64,000 bases of DNA from assembly GCF_003591175.1 (NCBI RefSeq), contig NZ_QYYG01000003.1, positions 298,775 to 362,774 of the forward strand, read 5' to 3'. The notes beneath the pieces were generated by a model that was not told the origin of the DNA, made no database searches, and worked only from the letters and a program-made list of their open reading frames with translations. The stretch's first letter is position 1. Each line of letters opens with the position of its first letter. The position numbers were made by a program, and so were the translations under genes. Source of the stretch: Serratia inhibens. GTDB lineage: Bacteria; Pseudomonadota; Gammaproteobacteria; Enterobacterales; Enterobacteriaceae. Shown here in pieces: positions 42,073 through 51,900 of this stretch.

Positions 42073-42837
42073 TTATGACTTGTCTTTCTCCGGCGCCACC
42101 TGGCAAGTTCCGCCGCTGCAGTTAAAGACCAACGGCGGACGGCCGCCGTAGTCGTTGATGTAGATCAGTACCGGGCTACTACCGAGTGCAGCGGCGCTGA
42201 CGCCCAATGAGGCAGTGCCCTTCGGCGGCACCATCAGCGGCTCAAAACCTTTCACCCCTTCCGCGCCTTTTTTGCTGCCGGCATCCACAATCGTGATGTA
42301 GTACGGCGTCGGGTTATTTACCTGGTACTTGTCGCCCTGCTTGCTCAGTGTCAGCTTCTCCTGCCACGGCGTGGCCATCTCTGCCTGGGTCGGGGTGATT
42401 GCCGCCGGGCGGTAGAACAGCTTGATGCGCGTCTGCAGTGCTATCTGCAGGGTGTTCGGCTTGTCGCTCTTCGGCGGGATTTCCCGCAGGTTGAAGTAGT
42501 ACAGCGTCTCGCGGTCCTGCGGCAGCAGCTTGGCCGCCGGCAGCGCCTGGATTTTCACCTGGCTCGGCTTGCCCGGCTCCACGCGCTGAACCGGCGGCAG
42601 GACCACCAGCGGGCTCTGGATTTTGGTACTCTGTTCATCTTCCAGCCAGGCCTGCGCCAGGTACGGCAGTTGCTTGTTCTGGTTGCTGATGTTCAGGCTC
42701 ACCGAGTTCTGGCCACCGTCAAAAATCACCCGGGTGCGGTCCAGCGCTATCGCCGCCTGCGCCTGCGGGGCCAGCAATGCGCCCAACAGGGCGGCGGTGG
42801 TCAGGCAGGAGTTATTGATGACAAAATGCGTTTTCAT
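42073..42837 (-). CDS. periplasmic fimbrial chaperone (PapD/MrpD-like)
   Basis: This 254-residue chaperone has a signal peptide (residues 1-27), then an Ig-like fold starting IALDRTRVIFDGGQNSVSL with the conserved Arg of the subunit anchor, and the second anchoring Lys in TRIKLFYRPAAI. It has the two-Cys C terminus (FNCSGGTCQVAP) of FGS chaperones of the PapD type. The start at MKTHFVINN follows the usher by 41 bases; a longer in-frame reading lies in usher coding sequence. Confidence 0.92.
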   Translation of the reverse strand: MKTHFVINNSCLTTAALLGALLAPQAQAAIALDRTRVIFDGGQNSVSLNISNQNKQLPYLAQAWLEDEQSTKIQSPLVVLPPVQRVEPGKPSQVKIQALPAAKLLPQDRETLYYFNLREIPPKSDKPNTLQIALQTRIKLFYRPAAITPTQAEMATPWQEKLTLSKQGDKYQVNNPTPYYITIVDAGSKKGAEGVKGFEPLMVPPKGTASLGVSAAALGSSPVLIYINDYGGRPPLVFNCSGGTCQVAPEKDKS

Positions 42838-42878
42838 AAAAAGTCTCTCTTGCTGATTCAAATAGGGTATCTGCACTA

Positions 42879-45410
42879 TTACGCATCGGTCTCGTCCGTC
42901 TGCAGCGCCTGGCACGGCAACAACAGGTTGCTCAGCGTGCTGTCCGGCAGCATTTTCGGCAGGCTGATGGTGCACTGCGCCGCGCCGCTCCAGTGCACCG
43001 TCATTCGGTCACCGGCCTGGAGGCCGCTCAGATAGACGTTGCCGCCGTCGTTCACTATCCCTGTTTCCTGCTTGTTGGCGTTCATCACCGTGGCACCGAA
43101 CGGCGGTGTGCTGCCGTCCGCCAGGGTGATCACCGCCATCGCCTTCTCCCCGGCGATCACGTCAAATTTCCGGTAGCCAATCGCCCCTTCGGTCAGAGTG
43201 GCCTGCACCACCGACTTGCTGGCCTCGGCATTGTCACCCAGTTTGTTCAGATCAATGCTGGCCTGGTTGCGGTAGTAGCTGCTCACGTCCGCCACCACCG
43301 CCTTGCCGAACCTGTTGGTGTTGCTGGTGCTGCCGTAGCCGCGCACCGGTACACCGGCCACACCGCCGGTATCCAGCAACAGACGGGTACTGCCCGGCAT
43401 GCCGATACGGTGCAGCGCGCCGCCCTGTGGTGTTAATGTGGCACCGCCCTGGGCGGAGAAGCCCAGCGCGCTATAGCTGCCTTCCTGGTAGCCTGCGTTG
43501 GCACTCACCTGGGCGATATCCCCCTGGTGGTTGTAATAACCGCTCAGGTTGGTGCCGCCGCGTGAGTGGCCCGCGCTCAGCTGGTAGTTGCTGTGCTCAT
43601 CCAACCGGTCATAAATCCCCACCCGGTGAGTGGTGTCGTTACGGTTCACCGAGGTGTTGTAACTGACGCTGGCGCCGTTACCCCAGGGCATCGACAGCGA
43701 CAGGTACATGCCATCGTCATTGCTGCCGTTGTATTTATTGCGGAACCCGGACAGCGACAGGCTCAGGTTCTTGAAGCGGCCGATGTCGAAGTAGCGCGAC
43801 ATCGTCAGGCTGTAACGGTCATTCACCGGCCGATCCCAGTAGGTCTGGTGGTCGTAGTTCAGATACAGACTGACCCCCGCATCCCGGAACTGCTGGTTGA
43901 AGGTGATGGTGTACATCTCCTTGCTGCCACCGACCCGGTTGCCGTAATAGCGCGCATCCAGGTACTCGCTCATGCTCATGAAGTCCTGTTCCGAGAAGCG
44001 GTAGCCGGCGAAGGTCACCTGGCTGTCCAGCTCATCAAAGCTCTTCGAGTAGCTCAGGCGGTACGAGGCGCCGCTCAGCGTGCCGTCCTGCTGCGATAAA
44101 CGCACCCGCGACTGGGTGACGTCAAACGACAATGCGCCCAGCGCCATCAGGTCGCGGCCGATACCCAACGACGCCGCGTTGTAATCGCCACCGCCCAGTG
44201 CACCGCCGTACAGCGACCAGCCATTGCTCACTCCCCAGGAAAACTCCCCGGTGCCGAACAGTGGGCCGTTGGTACGGTGCTGCCAGTCCGACGGCCGGCC
44301 GGCGGCAAACTTGTAGCGCACTGAACCGGGCCGGGTCAGGTACGGAATGCTGGCGGTGTTCATGGTGAACGTCTGCACGCTGCCGTCCTGCTCTTCCACC
44401 CGCACGTCCAGCTCGCCGGATACGGCATCGTTGATATCCTGAATGCGGAACGGCCCCGCCGCCACCTGGGTCTCGTAAATCACCCGGCCCTGCTGGCTGA
44501 CCGTCACCTTGGCGTTGGTCTTCGCCACCCCCACCACTTCCGGTGCATAACCGCGCAGGTTCGGCGGCAACATATTGTCGTCCGACACCAGGCTGGCGCC
44601 GGTAAAACGGAAGCTGTCGAACAGGCCGGAATTGAGGTAATCCTCCCCCAGCATCAGCTTTGAGCGCAGCGACGGCAGCGCGCGGTAGAGGTAGTAGCGG
44701 CTCCAGTCCAGTTGCTGGTCGGTACCCCACCCACTGCCGGTCTGGCGGTTAAACTGCCCCTGCCAGTCGGCACGCAGCCGCCAGGTCCCCAGATTGGCGC
44801 CGGTGGTACCGTTACCGCTCAGGCTGTAGCTCTGCGAGCCGTCACGCTGCTGCCGCTGGGTCTGGCCGTTGAGGTTGTAATCAAACAGCAACCCCGCAAT
44901 GCCCTCGTCCCAGCGTGACGGCGGGTCCCAATCCGGCGAAGAATATTCCAGATAGGCCTGCGGAATACTCAGGTACAGCGCCGCAGTCGCCAGGTCGCCG
45001 CGGGCTTCCATGCCCTTCAGGCTGGCGATGTCCAGGCATTCGTCCTGGTGCCACCAGCGCAGCACTTTCAGTGCGTCGGCCTTCAGCCCCAGTTGCTCCA
45101 CCAGGGCCGGTGAAAGGCAGGCCTGGCTGCCCTTCGTATCATCGTCCGGCGGATAGAAAGGGACGTTCTGCTCCGGCAGCTCATTTTTATTGATGTGTAC
45201 CGTCAGGCTGTAGGTGCCCGGCATCATATAACCGCTGCGCGAAAACTGACTCAGGTCGATATTTTTTCGGTCGTTCACATCCAGCACATCGGTATTAAAC
45301 TGAATACCCTTATCGGCATAACCCGACGGCGCGGCAGAACTTATCGCCAGACAAATACATACCCTCAACAGCCGAATAGGAGATTGCTTCCCGGCAGGAA
45401 AAAACACCAT
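42879..45410 (-). CDS. outer membrane fimbrial usher (MrpC/PapC-like)
   Basis: This 843-residue usher has a signal peptide, an N-terminal subunit-binding domain (FNTDVLDVNDRKNIDLSQFS), the 24-strand translocation pore (about 140-650) with a plug, and two C-terminal domains ending near a conserved Cys pair (AQCTISLP, LPCQAL). It exports and assembles the pilins delivered by the chaperone. It lies between the second pilin gene and the chaperone. Confidence 0.95.
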   Translation of the reverse strand: MVFFPAGKQSPIRLLRVCICLAISSAAPSGYADKGIQFNTDVLDVNDRKNIDLSQFSRSGYMMPGTYSLTVHINKNELPEQNVPFYPPDDDTKGSQACLSPALVEQLGLKADALKVLRWWHQDECLDIASLKGMEARGDLATAALYLSIPQAYLEYSSPDWDPPSRWDEGIAGLLFDYNLNGQTQRQQRDGSQSYSLSGNGTTGANLGTWRLRADWQGQFNRQTGSGWGTDQQLDWSRYYLYRALPSLRSKLMLGEDYLNSGLFDSFRFTGASLVSDDNMLPPNLRGYAPEVVGVAKTNAKVTVSQQGRVIYETQVAAGPFRIQDINDAVSGELDVRVEEQDGSVQTFTMNTASIPYLTRPGSVRYKFAAGRPSDWQHRTNGPLFGTGEFSWGVSNGWSLYGGALGGGDYNAASLGIGRDLMALGALSFDVTQSRVRLSQQDGTLSGASYRLSYSKSFDELDSQVTFAGYRFSEQDFMSMSEYLDARYYGNRVGGSKEMYTITFNQQFRDAGVSLYLNYDHQTYWDRPVNDRYSLTMSRYFDIGRFKNLSLSLSGFRNKYNGSNDDGMYLSLSMPWGNGASVSYNTSVNRNDTTHRVGIYDRLDEHSNYQLSAGHSRGGTNLSGYYNHQGDIAQVSANAGYQEGSYSALGFSAQGGATLTPQGGALHRIGMPGSTRLLLDTGGVAGVPVRGYGSTSNTNRFGKAVVADVSSYYRNQASIDLNKLGDNAEASKSVVQATLTEGAIGYRKFDVIAGEKAMAVITLADGSTPPFGATVMNANKQETGIVNDGGNVYLSGLQAGDRMTVHWSGAAQCTISLPKMLPDSTLSNLLLPCQALQTDETDA

Positions 45411-45447
45411 AACCCTCTACCCTGTTATTTAATAATTTTTATCCGCA

Positions 45448-45993
45448 TCAGTAATAATCCAGCTTGAAGCGTACGGCGGAGGAATAGGCCCCGGCCCGCA
45501 ATGACTGGTTATTGCTTACCAGCCGCAGGGCATAATTCAGCTGCATGGCCCTTAATGAAATATCACCGAGCGGTAAAGGCTTCCCTGGTGTGGCAATATT
45601 TCCCTGTCCGTCGGCAATTTGCAGGGCAATGCCCTTTGCTTTGCCCTGCACGCCAAATAATTCTCCATCCGCTTCACCGTCGAAGGTCACCTGAAAATGT
45701 CGCCAGTCCGGTAATTTATTATTGGACCGAGTTAATACGCAGTTGATTAACTCAATGGAGAAGGGTTTGGTTATCCCCTGGCCATCCCGAATAATATCGG
45801 CAATCGGCACAGTCTCCATATCAATAACCTGTTCGCGACTGCCGGCGGTAATGGCACAGGCGGTATCGATAATGGTCCCTTGCATATTGACGCGTCCCCA
45901 GCCCTGAGTCTGGCGTGCAGCCTGAGCACTGCTAATAGATAACAACAGAGTCAATATGAAAGGGGGCATTACTTTCCCAGGAAAGTGACTCAT
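45448..45993 (-). CDS. fimbrial subunit after the major pilin (MrpB/PapH-like)
   Basis: This 181-residue pilin has a signal peptide ending AQAARQ, the disulfide (TACAITAG and INCVLT) and C-terminal strand VRFKLDYY. Its position between the major subunit and usher matches PapH/MrpB, which ends rod growth and anchors the fibre. The start at MSHFPGK has an AGGGAAT site; a longer in-frame reading overlaps the upstream hairpin. Confidence 0.82.
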   Translation of the reverse strand: MSHFPGKVMPPFILTLLLSISSAQAARQTQGWGRVNMQGTIIDTACAITAGSREQVIDMETVPIADIIRDGQGITKPFSIELINCVLTRSNNKLPDWRHFQVTFDGEADGELFGVQGKAKGIALQIADGQGNIATPGKPLPLGDISLRAMQLNYALRLVSNNQSLRAGAYSSAVRFKLDYY

Positions 45994-46030
45994 TGAATAT
46001 TCCCTATTCACAAACTTGTCTTCCGGCAAT

Positions 46031-46064
46031 AAAGCATGCGGGCAGCCCGTGCCCCGCATGCTTT
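46031..46064 (-). terminator. hairpin between major pilin and downstream genes
   Basis: A perfect 12-bp AAAGCATGCGGG/CCCGCATGCTTT stem with a 10-base loop lies 23 bases after the major pilin stop. There is no long T tail, so it may act as a partial terminator or a 3' stabiliser, keeping major pilin mRNA in excess. Confidence 0.7.
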
Positions 46065-46086
46065 ATTCATTTCACCACGGCAGGGC

Positions 46087-46650
46087 TTATTGATAAGCCA
46101 GAGTAAAGTCCGCCACGGACTGGAATTCGCCCGGGACCACCACGGCATCTTTATCTATGCTGCCCTTCAGATAAGCGGAGAAGCTCAGAGTGTTGCCACC
46201 GTTGCTCAGCGTCTGCGCACTTGACGCTTTACCGAGTTCGATCAGGCTACCGGAACCATCGGTAATAGCGATACCTGCACCTTTAGCGGTACCAGTAATA
46301 CCCAGTAACGTCGAGTCAGAAACAGACGAGGCACCACTAAAGGTAATGGAGATGGCGTTATTTTTCCCTACCACAGGCGTGCCCGATCCTGCGCTTACTT
46401 CACAGTTTTCCAATTTAATCTGGAAGTTTTTCGGCGTGGAGTTGCCGCCGTCTTTCAATACCACATTAGATATCTGGCCCAGATTGACGGTCTGGTCTAC
46501 AGATTCAGGTGTAATAGAACAAGGGGCTTCCGTAATTGCGCCTTTAAAGGTCACGGTACCGTGACCCTGATCTTTAACTGCGGCGTTAGCCATCATGGAA
46601 GTTGCGCTAAAAGCCAGTACTGCTGCCATCATGATTTTGTTCAATTTCAT
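46087..46650 (-). CDS. major fimbrial subunit (MrpA-like)
   Basis: This 187-residue pilin has a signal peptide (residues 1-23, ending MMANA), the conserved disulfide (APCSITPE and ENCEVS) and a C-terminal strand ADFTLAYQ with the penultimate Tyr. It is the first gene of the operon and its codon use and promoter position suggest high expression. The order major pilin, anchor, usher, chaperone, minor subunits, adhesin matches Proteus MR/P and Serratia fimbriae. Confidence 0.88.
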   Translation of the reverse strand: MKLNKIMMAAVLAFSATSMMANAAVKDQGHGTVTFKGAITEAPCSITPESVDQTVNLGQISNVVLKDGGNSTPKNFQIKLENCEVSAGSGTPVVGKNNAISITFSGASSVSDSTLLGITGTAKGAGIAITDGSGSLIELGKASSAQTLSNGGNTLSFSAYLKGSIDKDAVVVPGEFQSVADFTLAYQ

Positions 46651-47056
46651 AAAAACCCTTTACATTCCTTTATAAGAAGAGGATATCGATAATAAATTCC
46701 AAGCGAGTTAAAAAGCAGAGATAGATTTTTATTTACTAGCCTGTTTGTTGTTTCCGGCCATTCGTTGCCAGCCATACTAATCTACCCTAACCGGACAAAA
46801 CTCAAAATATTATGTCGATAAAATAATAAAATACAGGATTTATACGAAAAAATTAAATATAAAATAGATTTTTAACCTAATATATATATAATATATATAT
46901 CAAATTATCAAATGGTAAAGCTCCAGTTAGCTATTATCGGCTAATAAAGCACAAAAATAAGGATAATTCTTATTGCATACCCAGTTGGGGGATTGAAAAA
47001 AAATCATCTCGATAGCAAAATCAGTTCTCGACAGGAAAGTTGAAGGGTTAAACAAC
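46651..47056. other. regulator-fimbria divergent intergenic region
   Basis: This 406-bp AT-rich gap must contain both promoters. It includes a 20-bp TA-alternating stretch (46890-46911). I looked for the inverted repeats of an invertible switch, as in Proteus MR/P, and found none. Confidence 0.55.
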
Positions 47057-47809
47057 ATGATTTTTATTATTAATGGTAACATCAGTTATAATGAGCAGGC
47101 AGGCACACTGCATAATGTTAGCGATCCAGATAATAGCATTCCCTTGCTTAAACCCACCGGCAGGCTGTTATCCCTGTTTGTCAGGAATAACAACATACTA
47201 ATCACTCGTGAACAGCTACTTAATGACGTATGGGAGGACTATGGTCTTAAGGCTTCAAACAATAACTTAAACAATTATATCTCTGGATTAAGAAAATCAT
47301 TGGCTCAGCTTGGCGAGGAGGAACTGTTAATCACCTATCCGCGGCAAGGTTTTAAGTTTTTAGCCAAGAGTATTCACTGTAATGAGATCGTTTCGTCATC
47401 AGAAAACTCTAACGATATCGTTAAATTTGATGGTTACCACCTACAGAGAGAAAAAAAGAGAAGTGTATTGATCAGAGGTGGCCCTTGGCAAATACTGGCA
47501 TTGTGCATCATTACATGCCTGGCGTTATTGAGTTTCGGCCTGTTTTATAAAAGCCATGCTCAGATTAGCATTACTAATCTGGGGAGTTATCAAAAATGCA
47601 AGATATATTCTATAAAAAATGGGAAGATTACCTCGCAAGAAATGGAAAGCATGATCCAGCATGCCCATTACAATTGCAATGTGGACGCAAATATTTACTA
47701 CTACAGCAATATGGAGGACAAAAATCTTAACACTAACGCGCCGCTACTTACCTATTGCCCATTGGATAAATTAAAACCCTGCAAGAACACGTATATTACA
47801 AGAAAATGA
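47057..47809 (+). CDS. membrane-anchored winged-helix regulator (CadC-like)
   Basis: This 250-residue protein has an N-terminal OmpR/PhoB-type winged helix (about residues 25-108, with NNNLNNYISGLRKSL as the recognition region), a linker, one membrane helix (about 141-163, PWQILALCIITCLALLSFGL) and a periplasmic C-terminal domain with several Cys. This is the topology of CadC and ToxR. Divergence from the major pilin gene suggests that it controls the fimbrial operon; the signal is unknown. Confidence 0.8.
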   Translation: MIFIINGNISYNEQAGTLHNVSDPDNSIPLLKPTGRLLSLFVRNNNILITREQLLNDVWEDYGLKASNNNLNNYISGLRKSLAQLGEEELLITYPRQGFKFLAKSIHCNEIVSSSENSNDIVKFDGYHLQREKKRSVLIRGGPWQILALCIITCLALLSFGLFYKSHAQISITNLGSYQKCKIYSIKNGKITSQEMESMIQHAHYNCNVDANIYYYSNMEDKNLNTNAPLLTYCPLDKLKPCKNTYITRK

Positions 47810-48319
47810 TAATAACTTGACCGCAAGGTCCTTAGCAAACTGCCAAAGGAAATCGGTGATTTTACACCTTCGGAAAATAAATTTAGAAGCTGATGCAAGT
47901 AATGATAGAGAGCGACTTTTTAACACTGCCCATCTGTCTCTGCCTCTATCTCCTTAACCGCAGACTTACTATTATGCGGTTAAGGAGCAGGATTTTATCG
48001 GACTTTGGTGAAAACAAAGAACGGGGAGTTATTCTCAGAAAAAAGATAACTGCCGTCGTTGACCTTCTCGATTTTTATAAAGCTATTTTACCCCCCTCCA
48101 GGCATCACCCGATTCGCTTCTTCCCCTGTACATTATCTCTTGGGTGGCGAGTTATCTTCTTGTTCTGGAGGTAGTATTGATCATTTTCATAGACATACTC
48201 TACGGTTAATAACCGGGATACCGTATACTTCTCCCCCCTTGTATTACCTGGCCATCCAGAATGGCATTGACTTTATTCCAGCTGAAAGGCACTACGCTTA
48301 CCATCAACATAGTGTCTAT
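47810..48319. other. gap after the winged-helix regulator
   Basis: This 510-bp interval has no gene that I can support. Apparent plus-strand reading frames here are antisense to, or downstream of, the decayed regulator. It contains the 13-bp inverted repeat at 47950-47987, and the left part may be the downstream remnant of the pseudogene. Confidence 0.5.
47950..47987. repeat. perfect 13-bp inverted repeat
   Basis: CTCCTTAACCGCA (47950-47962) and its exact complement (47975-47987) flank a 12-base loop. There is no strong T tail, so it may be a weak terminator for the regulator or a protein-binding site. Confidence 0.6.
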
Positions 48320-48676
48320 TCACCCTTCCTTCGTATAGTTCACTGTCTTGGTGGCAATAATATCTGTCTCACCGAGGGAAGACAGCATTTTCCGGAGCAT
48401 CGAAATATAGTTGTTAAGATTATTATTTGAAGTCGTTTATCCGTGAGCGGCCCATACATGGGTCAAAATATAATCACGTGTCAACACTGTGTTATTGTTT
48501 CTTACCAAAAGAGGCAACCGCCGATTCAAGGCTCCAGTGAGCCCCACCGGTTCTACATTGTCATTAATAACCTCTAACAACGATATATCATCATGAAAAT
48601 CATGTCTTTTATTGATTATAGATTTCATTTTTATGACTCTGAAATCCAAAGTGGACTTATCAATTCCTCCCGTCAA
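48320..48676 (-). pseudogene. decayed second copy of the winged-helix regulator
   Basis: The frame encodes a segment parallel to the intact regulator: LPLLVRNNNTVLTRDYILTHVW against LLSLFVRNNNILITREQLLNDVW. A TAA at 48437-48439 interrupts it in frame, where the intact protein has Leu. Beyond it the frame resumes TSNNNLNNYISMLRKMLSSLGE, matching ASNNNLNNYISGLRKSLAQLGE, before a second stop at 48320. The membrane and periplasmic parts are gone. A GGGAGG site remains but a good start codon does not. Confidence 0.75.
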
Positions 48677-48753
48677 TCCTACGAGAGTAGCCAGTGGTAT
48701 ATCATTTAATTACAAACACATAGGAATGAGAAAATCTTAACAAGGAGAATAAA

Positions 48754-48880
48754 ATGAACACACCATCAACTTAACATCATGATATGTAAACAAATAATAT
48801 CAATTTTTGCATCATTGATGTTTGGGAGTGCGGGGAGAATGAGGATACATGCGAGGGGTGTAATGCTGAGTGAGGGATAA
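48754..48880 (+). pseudogene. possible 5' stub of a lost fimbrial subunit gene
   Basis: A strong AAGGAG site precedes an ATG whose frame stops after six codons. In a second frame, beginning at 48779, MICKQIISIFASLMFGSAG looks like a signal peptide and continues 33 codons to a stop. It lies divergent from the decayed regulator, mirroring the intact regulator/major pilin pair. The match is too short to name a gene. Confidence 0.3.
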
Positions 48881-48915
48881 AAAATACCCCCCATCAGCCA
48901 TAAACCAATGAGGGG
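48878..48915 (-). terminator. terminator of the tpsBA operon
   Basis: An 8-bp stem (48887-48894 with 48908-48915, one G-T pair) is followed on the minus strand by a TATTTTTT tail, about 31 bases after the tpsA stop codon. Confidence 0.75.
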
Positions 48916-48946
48916 CCGTGGCAGATAATGTATCCGCCGTTTAAGG

Positions 48947-51900
48947 CTACTTAATAGAACCTGGGCGGTGGTTTATCCCCGCCAGCGGGAGGTTTTCAGC
49001 GGAACCCGAGACTTTATTACCAATCAAGTCCCCCAGGTTCACCCCAACCAGGCTACCGACCTGCTGACCAGCGCTATAAGGCAAGGGAGCCGCTACCCCA
49101 GTAAACGCCGAATTAGCAATTTTCCCGGTATTCATACCCGTCAGGCCGCCGATAAACGCCCAACTGCCCCCCATTAAACGACCGGAAGCCGTTGAATCGA
49201 AGATACTCGCATCATTTTTGCCCGCGAGGCCGCCAACGCGGCTGTTTCTTCCGCCACTGACATTACCTGAAGCCTTAGCCTGACGGATATCCGCCGCACG
49301 GAAATTATGAATGCCCACCAAACCGCCGACATGGCTTTCTACCCCGCCACTGACATTACCAAACGCGCTTACCTGAGATAAGGCACCGTTGTTCTCGCCA
49401 ACCAGGCCGCCGCCATAGCTTTTGTTACCCGCCTGGACGGTCACGCGTGATTCCGCGTTGCTGATAGTGCCTTGTAAATGCGCCCCGACCAATCCGCCAA
49501 CCCGGCTATTTTCACCGCCAGTGGCGCTCCCTTGCACAACGGCATTAGTGATATCACCCCCCGCATTCTTACCTATCAGGCCGCCAACCAGGGCACTGTT
49601 CCCTCCTTTAACCGTACTATTGGCGGTCACATTGACCACTTTTCCGGCCTCCTGGACACCAATCAGGCCACCAATGGCGCTGCCGTTCCCGGCAGAAACC
49701 CCACCCTCGGAGTTAAGACCCGTGACATCGCCTTTATTACGGCCGATTACCCCGCCAACCTGGCTATCAGCCCCACCGACCGTCATTCCCTTAGTGCTCA
49801 CACCCGCAATAATACCGTTTTCGTTAGCGCCAATCAGGCCGCCAATGGCACCTTTGTTGCCCCCGATGACGCTATTTTCAGCTTGCGCATTCCTGATCTC
49901 GCCATCGCTGTTAAAGCCCACTAATCCACCCAATTGAGCAGCGGCCAGATCTTGGACATCGCCACTGGCTTTCACATTTTGTAGTTTGCCTTGCGCATTC
50001 CAGCCTACTACACCACCGAGCGCCAGCGCGCCATAACCGTTCACCTTACCCGCAGCAGAGGCATCGACAACGTTACCGTTATTCAACCCAACCAGGCCAC
50101 CGACATAACCGTCTTTCCCCGTGGTCACATTACCGAGTGCTACAGCATTCTTTATCACAGCCGGTGCGGTATTGAGACCAACCAAACCGCCAACGCTCAG
50201 GCCGTTGGCGGTAGCCTTGACATTCCCCTTGCTGATGACATTAACGATCGAACCGCCGTCATTTTTACCCACAAGGCCGCCAACGCCGCCATAATAAGCA
50301 CTGTCTTGCATAGCCCCTGATACCTCGACATCGGCCTGGCTATTGCTCACATTGGCTCCGCTGCCAAAACTGGTGCCAACCAAGCCGCCAATGGAAGAGG
50401 TTTCACGATGGCCAATCACTTTACCCGATGCCGAAACATTGGCCAGCGTGCCATAGTTCCACCCCACCAATCCGCCGACGTCTCTGCCACCACGGACCAG
50501 GATATTGCTGGCCTTAACGTTGGAGATTTCACCGAAATTCAACCCGGTTAAACCTCCGACAAAGTCACCACCGCCGCTGCCGATAACGGTCAGCGAATCC
50601 AGCTTCAGGTTGCTGATACGCCCGGATGAATAGCTGAATAACCCCACGAAAGGCCCACTGTCAGAAATGGATAATCCCTTGACTGTGTTGCCAAGGCCAT
50701 CAAAGACGCCGGTAAACATATTGCTGCCGCCAATGGCGTTAATTCTGCTGCCATTGGTAATATCTGTACCCAAGACATAACGACCGTTCATATTGCCGTC
50801 AATAGCTTGCAGTTGCTGTAGATTCTGTACTACCTGATAGCCTTCGCCATTGGCGCTGAACGCGGCGTTGGCACCGGACAGCGTCACCGCCGCGTCGTTA
50901 TTCAGTGCATAACCGGTCTTGTGGTTCAGTTCCAGCCCTGCACCCGCACCTGTGGCCTTCAGCGGAGCGTTGATCTTGACGCTCGCACGTTCGGAGGTCA
51001 GTGACAGTTTATTGCCGCTCTGCCAGGCCACCGATCCTGAGACAGCCACATCACCCTGGGTACTGGTCAGCGCCACGTTGTTGTTCGCCAGGCCATTGGC
51101 CAGCGTTGCGGCATTCAGGGTGCCGTTGTCGGCAACGTTCACCTCGGCAGCTGCGATTTTCCAACCGCCGGTTTTGCCGCCGGCCGCACGGGTGGTGACC
51201 TGCACCGCAGGTTGTACCGTCACGCGTGCGCCTCGGGTTTCGATCATGCCGCCATTGCCCACTGCCGCGCTGGCATCGAGCGTACCCGCCACGTTCACCA
51301 CGCCGTTGTTGCCACCATCCAGCACAATCCGCCCCGCCTGATTGCTCAGCGTGGTAGCGGTAATGGCTCCCTGGTTATTCACCACGGTCTGCAACACATC
51401 GCCTGCCGCTTTGGCGGTCATCAGCACCTGGCCGCCCTCGGCCTTCAGCAAGCCGCCGTTCTGCGCCAGCGCATTCACCGCTGCGCCGTCTACCTGCAGG
51501 TTCAACAGTTTGTTGCCGTCGAAATTCAGCGTGATGTCATCGCCCGCGCCCAGTGCGATGCTGCCCATCTGCGCCTGAATCACACCCTGGTTGTTGACGC
51601 GGGCGCCAAGCAGCGCCACGCTGCCGGTCTGGGCGGCGGTCAGGGTACCGTCATTACGCACTTCCGCCTGAGATTTGCCGACGAAGCGGTTTTTGCCCGC
51701 CAGGAAATCGGCATTGCTGATGTCACGCGTCGAAGCCACCAGCCCCCCCACGTTCACCTGGGCATTCTTACCGAACACCACGCCGTTCGGGTTCACCAGG
51801 AACACCTTGCCGTTGGCGTCGATTTTCCCCTGGATATCGCTGCCGTTGACGCCCATCACACGGTTCAGCGCCACCGAATTGCTGCCCGGCTGATGGAAGG

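Noticed and set aside
46890..46911. TA-rich stretch as part of an invertible promoter switch
   Set aside because: No flanking inverted repeats and no recombinase gene are present in the window.
48059..48430. 123-codon plus-strand frame as a small gene
   Set aside because: It is antisense to the decayed regulator, lacks a ribosome binding site and shows no domain-like pattern.
49000..50700. Regularly spaced DNA repeats resembling a tandem repeat array or CRISPR
   Set aside because: The repetition is the coding sequence of the GLUG repeats of TpsA in a single open frame.
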